Origin: Chrysophaeum taylorii
Lineage: Eukaryota > Sar > Pelagophyceae > Pelagomonadales > Pelagomonadaceae
Assembly: GCA_029834535.1 (NCBI GenBank)
Contig: JAQMWT010000570.1
Location: forward strand, 62,001-126,000
Reading direction: 5' to 3'
DNA: 64,000 nt
Below, in pieces: positions 28,857 through 36,655 of the stretch. Under the pieces are notes generated by a model that was not told where the DNA came from, did not search any database, and saw only the letters and a program-made list of their open reading frames with translations. The stretch's first letter is position 1. Each line of letters starts with the position of its first letter. Made by a program: the position numbers and the translations under genes.

Positions 28857-29990
28857 TGTTCCATCCCCAGCAATCCGAGCGTTGGGGAGATGTTGCGTTC
28901 GATCACAATTTTGGACACCATGAAGGTTTACTGGGCGGTTATCTTCAGCGTTGCACATTCACTAAGCAATCGCTTGCTCACTTCACTAATTCACTTCACA
29001 TTCACTTTGATTATGTCAACTTCGTACTCACTTCACATTCACTTCACCGAGGCCTGAAATCTGACGGTCCGACGCTTGCCCTGTACCTCGTCTACTGAGC
29101 GAAGTGGTGGAGCCGCAATACTTAGAGGCGGAGGATGATGTCGATGAGGCTCAAGGGGTTCGATTGGTACCCATAGCGCCCAGAGCTCGTGTGAGCGCTG
29201 CTTGAGCTTGGGAAATCTCGTACTGACCGAGGGGTTTCAACACCTTGCTCAGCGCAGATGAGACGGACAAAGTTGCCCTGCTGCGCACGAACAAGAAGTT
29301 CATGGAGGTGGCCCGGATCAAGTACAGCGACCTCGGACCCAAGAGCGAGTTCAAAAACGCCGAGAGCACCATCCCCGGTGAGTCTCCCGAGATGGATGTT
29401 GAGGAAGGAAGATGAAGACACCGAGTCTGTTCACATAATCTAACGCAAAAAATACCTCTCACATGTCTCGACCCCTCCTTCGCCCCAAAACGCGAATGAC
29501 ACTAAGAGTACGAGGCTCGAGCAGTAGCGGGCGGCGAGCACGGGAACTGGCAGGGGGGCAGGGACCGGCGCACGCAGCGTTAAAAAAAAAAATGTTCACT
29601 TCACATCACTTCACTATCGCCACGTGGATGTGCTCACTTCACATCACTTCACTAGACTTGCTTAGTGAAGTGAGCCGTGTTCACTGGGAGGGCGTAGTGA
29701 ATATGCAACGCTGGTTATCTTCGACCGCATTACACCTATCTGGAAACATTGCAATTCATCGATCCCGGGCAATATGGTTCACGCGCTGGTAGTAATGCTC
29801 AGACGCCACTTGCAATGGCTGTGTCTTTATTGGCCTATGCGGACCATGTGCCCTTGCTTGCCGTTGCCCACGACATTTCGAAGGTCCCATTCTTGACTAC
29901 TACCTACAAAATGATGTTGGTAATCGGGCGCAGGAGGTCACAGCGTACGGCGCGTCAACATCCCTCTTGGGGGACAATGAGGGGTCCTTC
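28857..29990 (+). mobile_element. LINE reverse-transcriptase fragment, plus orientation, interrupted by hAT element
   Basis: 28857-28945 and 29714-29990 together parallel the minus-strand copy at about 30000-30745 at the nucleotide level (AATCCGAGCGTTGGGGAGATG; TTATCTTCGACCGCATTACA). Translation shows LINE RT domain 1-2 character (VIFDRITPIW). Stops and shifts abound; it is dead. The gap is the inserted hAT element. Confidence 0.7.
28946..29713. mobile_element. Non-autonomous hAT transposon, 768 bp, with possible captured exon
   Basis: Termini are CAGCGTTGCACATTCACTA and the complement of CAGCGTTGCATATTCACTA (18 of 19 identical), obeying the hAT CAGNG...CNCTG rule. It is flanked by exact 8-bp duplications GTTATCTT (28938-28945 and 29714-29721). 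Both subterminal regions hold many CACTTCAC/ATTCAC hexamer-octamer repeats, as expected for hAT transposase binding. There is no transposase. The interior 29227-29377 reads on the plus strand as a GC3-rich exon (LLRTNKKFMEVARIKYSDLG) ending at a consensus GTGAGT donor. Confidence 0.9.
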
Positions 29991-29999
29991 TCTTTTCCC

Positions 30000-30850
30000 C
30001 GTAAGGCGGCCGTGCTGGGAGTGGGGTCGTGTGTGGTAAGGGTGGGAACACAATTAGAACGAAACTCGGGAGGGCGCCGCAATCTCCCCCCTGTGACTTC
30101 GAGATTGCCCTCCGGAAACAAGACGAGGGTCCGTTTGCATATCCGATAGTAGTATAGAATAAAATGCCACCAAATGCCGGAGGATTCAGACGCACCTTGG
30201 AAAGTACCGCGGGCGAAAGAGAAGGACCACTCATTGTCCCTCAAGAGGGATGTTGACGTGCCGTACGCTGTGACCACCTGCGCCCGATTGCCAGCATCAC
30301 GTTTTAGGTAGTAGTCGATAATGGAGTAAGGTAATCCAACGCGACGTAAGGCTACCTCCTTGCCTAATCAAACAGGAACACTATTGTAGGCTTTCAAAAT
30401 GTCTTGGGCAACGGAAAGCAAGGGCACACGGTCCGCGTAGGCCAATTCTGATAAAGACACAGCAATTGCAAGTGGCGTCTGAGCATTACTACCAGCGCGT
30501 GAACATTATTGCCCTGAATCAAAGAACTGCAATGTTTCCAGATAGGTGTAATGCGGTCGAAGATTACCGCCCAGTAGGCCTTCATGAAGGTGTCCAAAAG
30601 CGTGATTGGACGCGACATCTCCCCAACGCTCGGATTGCCAAGGATCTTCGGGATTGGAACTATAGCAGGCTCCAACAGCAGACTATTATTGAGAAGTCGC
30701 AGATTGCTGCGGCTCGATGGGGTTTGAAACCTCCCATAGCACACCCTTTGTTGTTCGGGAGCTTCAAAGCGCGGAATTTCTACGGAAAATCATCTCTCGG
30801 CGGCGAATGACAAGATCACGAAGCTGAGACGATGCACGGTATGAAGCAGG
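30000..30850 (-). mobile_element. LINE reverse-transcriptase fragment, minus orientation
   Basis: A minus-strand frame (30744-30394) reads IPIPKILGNPSVGEMSRPITLLDTF..., the conserved IPK.G.P...RPI.LL start of LINE-type RTs. Further down, in other frames, FARGTFQGASESSGIWWHF corresponds to the PQG motif block. It is not intact. It faces the plus-oriented copy, giving a tail-to-tail inverted pair with the junction near 29990-30010. Confidence 0.7.
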
Positions 30851-31068
30851 CTATGGCGATCTAGCGACTGGCGAGCTCCATGTTATTGCCGGCGAAGAAG
30901 ATATACAATACGGGCTTAGCTTTTGGTGGTGATTGGAATGTGTTGTACGTGGTATTTCTTTTACTTTGGCTGCTGGGGCTTAGATTTTATTAAATTTGTG
31001 TCCTCTCGCCGGTGCGACGAGTGCGCCACGCAGATGGCGCAGGTTCTTCGAGAAGAAGAGGAAGAGGA

Positions 31069-31986
31069 CTAGGGATGGTTTCGGCGCAGAGGTCGCTTCT
31101 CGACGACCGCGGTCAGGCGGTTATAGAAGTCAATGACTTGGGGGTTTTCGTTTGCCCAGGCGATGTATTCGGCTTTGTCGATCTTGCCAGTTCTGCCGGT
31201 GTCGACCTCGGCGAATAGGTTAGCGACGAGGATATCGACCTCCTCCTTGTCCTTGTTGAAGCGAGCGAATGTATCTCGCTCGATTGTTTTGAGAATCTCG
31301 TTTTTGGCCTTGAGGAAAAGCGTTGGAGGCAAGTCGACCGCATCGTTGCCGCCAGCGGCTTGGAAGGTTGCGAGGCACTCCTTGGCGCACTTCGCCGACA
31401 GATTAACGGGGGTTTCGGCGGTGTCTCCGATAAATCTCGCCATTATGAGAGCCCCCGTTTGGGTGTCGGACGAGTCCCAATTGTCCACGTCGAGCAAAAA
31501 ATCCAAGTTCTCGCCCGAATGTTCTCTACTCGCGAAGTTCAAGAGCGACTTGCGTCCAGACGTCGAGGACATCAGAAGCTTGAGCGCACTCGCACGCGAG
31601 GTCATCATCGCGTAAATCATGGACGCAAACTCGTCCTTGTCAAGATCTTCGCTCTCGTCGGCGTCAAATATGGTGAACGCGCAGTCGAAAAAATTGGCTC
31701 TGGGGTCCTGCTCGAACAGCGAGACCATCAAGATCCCGAACATCTTGACGTTCGCGATCGCCTCCGCCCCAGTGGCCGTCCAATCGAACATCCGAAAGGC
31801 CTGGTCGAAGACCTGGGTGTCGACCCCAGGGTACAGAACGCGAATACTCTCCTTCGCGACGACCTCGCCTTCGGCGACGCACATTTCGATTATGGACGCG
31901 TGGCTCGCGATCGACGACCGCAGCTTCGTGATGAGGGTGCTGTACACCCGCGGCTCGGGTTTGCTTTTCGACCAGCCGCCGCCCAT
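31069..31986 (-). CDS. EF-hand / RGS-domain protein
   Basis: 305 residues from the first ATG in frame (31986, MGGGWSKSKPE). The frame is open to about 32100 but with no ATG, so a short upstream exon is possible. EF-hand DADESEDLDKDEF lies near 108-120. An RGS domain spans about 142-250: RKSLLNFASREHSGENLDFLL, then ARFIGDTAETPVNLS, then LFLKAKNEILKTIERDTFARF. A C-terminal EF-hand DTGRTGKIDKAEYIAW is near 262. RGS domains speed GTP hydrolysis by G-alpha subunits, so this looks like a Ca2+-linked brake on heterotrimeric G-protein signalling. It is divergent with the next gene, whose ATG is about 120 bp away. Confidence 0.8.
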   Translation of the reverse strand: MGGGWSKSKPEPRVYSTLITKLRSSIASHASIIEMCVAEGEVVAKESIRVLYPGVDTQVFDQAFRMFDWTATGAEAIANVKMFGILMVSLFEQDPRANFFDCAFTIFDADESEDLDKDEFASMIYAMMTSRASALKLLMSSTSGRKSLLNFASREHSGENLDFLLDVDNWDSSDTQTGALIMARFIGDTAETPVNLSAKCAKECLATFQAAGGNDAVDLPPTLFLKAKNEILKTIERDTFARFNKDKEEVDILVANLFAEVDTGRTGKIDKAEYIAWANENPQVIDFYNRLTAVVEKRPLRRNHP

Positions 31987-32108
31987 CCCGTCCTTCTTCG
32001 GCTTGACAGACGACTTCTCGACACCCAGGGCTATTTCTGAAACGGTCGACCCGTTGAAAACACTCAACGGACGATTTGTATTGTTGCCACATCGGGTCGC
32101 GTTTGTTC

Positions 32109-32834
32109 ATGTACAACCATTGGTTAATCAATAGGCTGATGCCGCGAGGTGCCCCCGTGACGTTGCTGCGCAAGGTGCCGATCGTCGCCGCCGCTGCGGA
32201 TCGGCTACCTGTGTTCACTTTGACGTTCTCGCATCCCCCTAGCGTCGAGCAGTTCCGGATGGACATGGGGGACGTGGTGAAGATCGTCGTGCCTGCGTAC
32301 AAGCCCAAGAGCTACAGCGTGAGCGCGATGCGGGACGGGGAGTTCGACGTGACCTTCAAGGTGTATCCAAACGGTCGCGCCTCTGGGTACCTCGATCGTC
32401 TGGCGGTGGGGGACGAGGTGTTCGTGTTTCGCAAGGGTAGGAAGGTTCGAGTCCCCGGGCGTCTCGTGGGCATCGTCGCTTACGGCGTGGGCGCGACCGA
32501 GGCAGTTCCGATTGCGGAGGCCGAGGTCGCCAAGGGTGACGCCGAGCTCGTCACGCTGCTGTGGGCGTCGCGTACCGTCGCCGACACCTTCTGGGGCGAC
32601 CGCCTCGAGAGCCTCGCGGCTACCGGCAAGTTTCGTTTGGTCTCCATGTACTCGCGCGAATTTTGCGAAGGTGCGCTGCACGGGCGCGTCACGCCCCAGG
32701 TCCTGCGCGATGTCTTCGGGGGTGAAGAGGACATACGCTTCTTGATCGTCGGTACCAAGGAGATGATGGCCCAAACAGACCTCATGCTCGCTGACGTCGG
32801 CTACCCCATGCCGGCCACGGCGCTCCTCCAATGA
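32109..32834 (+). CDS. FNR-like flavin/NAD(P)H oxidoreductase, short
   Basis: 241 residues if started at ATG 32109; ATG 32139 (MPRGAPVTLL) is equally possible. FAD-binding barrel marks: KPKSYSVSA (RxYS-type) and GRASGYLDRLAVGD. Nucleotide-binding lobe marks: GIVAYGVGATEAVPI in place of the usual GGTGITP, LLWASRT and VGTKEMM. The family (ferredoxin-NADP reductase / cytochrome b5 reductase-like) moves electrons between NAD(P)H and a carrier. The altered glycine loop makes pyridine-nucleotide preference uncertain. Convergent with the next gene. Confidence 0.7.
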   Translation: MYNHWLINRLMPRGAPVTLLRKVPIVAAAADRLPVFTLTFSHPPSVEQFRMDMGDVVKIVVPAYKPKSYSVSAMRDGEFDVTFKVYPNGRASGYLDRLAVGDEVFVFRKGRKVRVPGRLVGIVAYGVGATEAVPIAEAEVAKGDAELVTLLWASRTVADTFWGDRLESLAATGKFRLVSMYSREFCEGALHGRVTPQVLRDVFGGEEDIRFLIVGTKEMMAQTDLMLADVGYPMPATALLQ

Positions 32835-32871
32835 AAAAGGTGACGAAAAAAAATTGTGATACACTTCTTAA

Positions 32872-32915
32872 TTAGAAAACCCCATCACTCATCTTAGAAA
32901 ACCCCATCACTCATC
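32872..32915. repeat. Perfect 22-bp tandem duplication in the 3' UTR/spacer
   Basis: Two exact head-to-tail copies starting TTAGAAAACCCC (32872-32893, 32894-32915), just after the oxidoreductase stop and before the convergent kinase gene. A third partial match (ATCACTC) follows. Confidence 0.85.
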
Positions 32916-32953
32916 ACTCGGGGCTTTTTTTCATCCATCAGCAGAAAGGCATA

Positions 32954-34574
32954 TTAGTATTGTCGACGTCGCCGCTCGCCGTCTCTTCTTGCTGCAGACG
33001 CGCACTTGACGCCGCGAATTTCGTCGTCGTCGTCGTCGTCGTCGTCGTCCCGTCGCGCTCGCAGCAGTTCGCGGAGTCGGTTCTCGAGTCGGGCGATGGT
33101 CTCGGCGTCGCGGCGTCTTTGGTCGCGGAGGGCGTTGAGCTCGCGGCGAGGAGAAGGTGGTGGTTCGTCGAGGAGGAGGAGGGTACCGCCGCCGGCGGTT
33201 GCGCGATGACGAGGTCTCGTCGCGGGGCTCGAAGCAGAAGCGTCGGGTCTGTCGGCGTCGTTCCTCTTCCGAAAGAAAGACTCGTGGGAGGTCGAAGAGG
33301 CGGCGCGCGACAGGGCGGGCGCGGGTTCGTCACCCCCCCCAAACATTTTCGCGATCTTGGTCCAATCGCCGGTGGTGTCGACAGTCTCGAAGGCTTCCAG
33401 GACTGGCTCCGTTTCGTTGAGGATGCGCGCGACGAAGTCGACCATCGGCGTCAAGGCGCTCAGGGCGTGCGCGGGCGCGGCGATCGAGTCGGCCAGAACG
33501 TCCTCGGGCACGTCGCGGCCCCCCAATCTCGCTGCCCTCGTTTTGACCCGGTGGCGGATCGTCTTCTCGCTCGCGCGCACGTAGAAGAGCGCGACCCGAT
33601 AGTGCGGGTGCCGCGCGCGCGTCTCTCGAATTTTCTTCGCGTGCCACTCGAAATCTCGGAGGGATCCGTCGACCCAGACGTTCTGCCGCTGCCCCATCGC
33701 GAGCTCCTGCGCGAGCTCGGCAAGCAACCCCGACTCGCGGTGGCACATGGTCCCCGCGCTCTTCTTGTCGCGACGCACGTACCCGGTCCATTCGGGCATC
33801 ATCTGTTTGAAGCGGTCGGCGTCGACGTGGACGATGCGGCGTAACGGGAGGATCTCCTGCGCCGACATCCAGTTCATCACCCACCCCTTGCCGGCGCCCA
33901 TCGCCCCGCAGGTGAAGACCAGCCACGGGTTCGTCGACGGCGCGGCGTTCTCGTCGGCGAGCGCGACCGCGTGCGCGACCGCGTCCTGCCACAGCTGCCG
34001 CGAGGGCGCGTAGTTTCCGTGCCAGCCCGCGTCGAGTCGCCGCCGGATCGCGACCAGCTTGCCCACGTACCCAGCATCCACCGGCGCTCCGTAGTTGACG
34101 TGCGTCGGCGACAAGTAGTCGTACTTCACCGGCACCGGCCACGCCGACGGGTCGCAAAACGAGTAGTGATTCACGATCCGACGCAGGAACCTGTGCCTTC
34201 TGACGCCGGCGAGGAACTCCTCGACGTTGATCTTGGGAGCCTCCGGCTCGGTCGTTGCGAGCGCGACCTACATCATCATAAGGTCCTAAAGCGCACACCA
34301 ACCAACTTACGTCGACCCGGAGGTGCTCGAATAATCGCTGCACCTGAACGTCGTTTAGCTTGAGCTTGAGGTCGGCGACGAGGTGCCGGAAATCCTCCAA
34401 CCCCATCAGCCCGTCCTCGAGCGCCTGCATCATCATCATGTCTCGCGGCGGCGGCGGCGGCGGCGCACGAAATTACTCACTTCAAAGTGCGCGAATACCC
34501 GCCGCAGGTCTTCCGGTTCGACAACACCCCTGGTAAATCGCCGCTTCGGCGGCGCGAGATTTTGCAGAGATCCC
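32954..34574 (-). CDS. EF-hand protein fused to a zeta-type P-loop kinase; 5' end incomplete
   Basis: Exons 34481-34574 (5' limit unresolved), 34311-34424 and 32954-34267, with GT-AG introns 34425-34480 (56 nt) and 34268-34310 (43 nt); frames join. The first exons give EF-hand-like helices (DLRRVFAHFEALEDGLMGLE, then INVEEFLAGVRRHRFL). The last exon holds a zeta-toxin/UNAG-kinase-family P-loop domain: CGAMGAGKGW, HVDADRFKQMMPEW and an H-E pair in CHRESG. The C-terminus has low-complexity Asp/Arg segments. The family phosphorylates small molecules such as UDP-N-acetylglucosamine in bacteria. The eukaryotic substrate is unknown, and nothing suggests a toxin-antitoxin unit here. A candidate further intron lies upstream of 34574. 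Confidence 0.7.
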
Positions 34575-34774
34575 CTACGATTAAAAAAAAACGCCACGAT
34601 TACGACGAGGACGCCTCGTTTGTTGAAACGAAGGAAACCTACGGCATGATGCTCAATCACAATCCGTCGTCGTCGTCGTCGTCGTCTCCAGAAATGTGCG
34701 TCATCGTCGGTAATACAAAGATCATGATCTCCCGCAACGGAATTGTCCTCCTCCCACTGCTACTACTAGAGACT

Positions 34775-35799
34775 CTAGACCCCGTAAAACGCTTCGTACG
34801 ACCTGGGGGCGGCCTCGTGGTGGGGAGCCTGGGGGTCGAGGGCCCCCATGAGCGAGGCTTCGAGGGGTTCCGCGAGCCGGTCGCCGACGAGGTCCCCCGG
34901 CAAAACGTCGGCGCGCCAACCGAGGAGGCCGGCGCGATGCTCCGTGTCGTCACGCCGCTCCTTGAGTACCAACTGCGCGGCCGCACCTCAACCAAAAAGC
35001 ACGAGAGAAGAACGCACGACTTGGAGGACGGCGGCCTTGTCGTCGTCGTCGTCGTCGCGCGCCGCCATGGCGAGGGCGACCACGCGCGCCACAGCCTGTC
35101 TCCCGACGTTTCTTTCCGTAGTGATAAGCAAAGAGAGACGCACCGCTCTTACGTCGACGGCCGAGTCCCACGCGTCGAGGTCAACGCGATGCGCGTCCTT
35201 GCCCACAGCGACAATTTCGCGATGTTGCCTCGCGTCGCCGCCGGGGCCGACGCTCCAGAGCTCGGGCCTGTCATCGTGAAAGCCAGCGAGGACGAGTCGC
35301 GCGCCGTACGCGCGTTTTCCGCCCCCTCTCGCGCACTCGTGCGTTGCATCGGCCAGCGCGCGCGCGAGGGCTCGCGGCGTCGGCGGGAGGTCTGGCGACG
35401 AAAGCCGTTCGCGCGCGGCACGAAGCCGCGCGAGGTCTACGAGACCGCGCCCATCTGCCCGGAGACCCGCGTACGTCGCGGCGCACCGACCGTCCACGAC
35501 GCACAGCTTGTCTCGCAGCGACGATTGCGCGCAGAGCACGGCCACCTCCTCCGTGACGGCACCGATGGCTGTCTCCCCCTGGTTTGCCGCCACCTCGGCG
35601 TAGTCCAGCCTAGACCGACCGTGCGGATCGAGCGTCAAAAAAAATTCGACGCACTGCAACACGCGCCCTCGGGGATCGAACACGCACGGCTCCCGGTCGT
35701 ACCTACGCGTCAACTCATAATTCCTCACCCCCGCACTCACGGCAGCGCACGCCACGTTCCGCCGCTCGTTCGCGCGCGAACGCTGCTGGCGCAAGCCAT
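34775..35799 (-). CDS. 20S proteasome alpha-type subunit, five exons
   Basis: Exons 35741-35799, 35655-35702, 35153-35609, 35021-35095 and 34775-34972 total 837 nt, giving 278 residues. The GT-AG introns are 38, 45, 57 and 48 nt. The splice at 35610-35654 recreates the family hallmark DPRGRVLQLDYAEVAANQG with TAIGAV after it (compare SPEGRLYQVEYA...G.TAIG). AGLRADGRGLVDLARLRA and YGARLVLAGFHDDRPELWSV also fit. It forms part of the outer alpha ring that gates the catalytic chamber. The sequence is divergent from usual alpha subunits, so which alpha (1-7) is unclear, and the last two exon joints are less certain than the first. Confidence 0.75.
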
Positions 35800-36655
35800 C
35801 GTAACCATGCATATGAACCACCACATGGTTGTTATGAATGTGGAGGAGGGGGTATGATGATGGCCACCAACAAAACATCGTATTCGGAGGAGGAGGAGGA
35901 CAAAAACAACACTCTCCTTGCGCGAACGATAAAAAGCTACGGAGCAGCGTCGCGCTTTTTTCGTATTTGAGGCAGGATCGCTTCTCGTGTCCCCACGCCA
36001 TCAGCCTCAGCCACCCTCCTCTAATTTTATCGAATAAGCGGGACGCGTCCGCGCCGCCGTGCTCCTCCTCCTCCATGGATTATCCAACCATGCCTTTATT
36101 TTCGGCTGTGTCGCGGTTGGAAGCACCATCACCATCTAGGCTCGAAGTGAGTGCCCGAAAGAACGAATGAAGGATCGTCGTGTTGGCCGGAACAATCAAA
36201 AAGAGGTGGTGTGATGATGCTGCGGACCTTCTTCTTCTTCTTCACCCACATCGGTCGTGCTGCTTCTTGGCGACGACTTGTGCGAACCACACATGCGACT
36301 CGCGTGTGGAACACACCCACGCTGTTACTACTTGCGACCGCTCCTCCCCGCGACTTCTTTTTCTTTCTTTCATTGAGACCTCGCCGCCGACATGTAGTAA
36401 GCCCTAATGGCCGGACGCAGATTATTATTGATTCAACGAACACCTCGATTGAAAAAAAAAAAAAAAAAAAAAGACCCGGCTCGGCGAGCAATAAGACGCC
36501 GCAAGACCACGTCACACATAGGAGGTGTGGTTCGCAAAAAGTGCAAGGAGAAGCCAAGAATGCTTTGCGAAAGTTTCGAAGCATCGCCCGATCGATGCTA
36601 GGAATTCGAAGACGGCAAACGATATGATGTAGGGCGGCAAAGCCAGCCCACAAAA
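35800..36655. other. Intergenic between divergent genes; homopolymer A run
   Basis: Upstream of the kinase-receiver gene. Contains a ~20-bp poly-A at 36452-36473 and CTT/GAA runs. No gene seen. Confidence 0.5.

Noticed and set aside
23000-31000. tRNA genes in the repeat-rich region
   Set aside because: B-box-like strings (GGTTTGCAACTCC) occur within the repeat array, but no cloverleaf could be drawn.
31987-32067. Longer start for the RGS protein
   Set aside because: The extra frame has no ATG; splicing from the ATG near 32110 does not keep a frame with the GT/AG sites present.
32954-34267. Zeta-type kinase as part of a toxin-antitoxin pair
   Set aside because: No antitoxin neighbour, host-like codon use and introns, and fusion to EF-hand helices; read as a host kinase.
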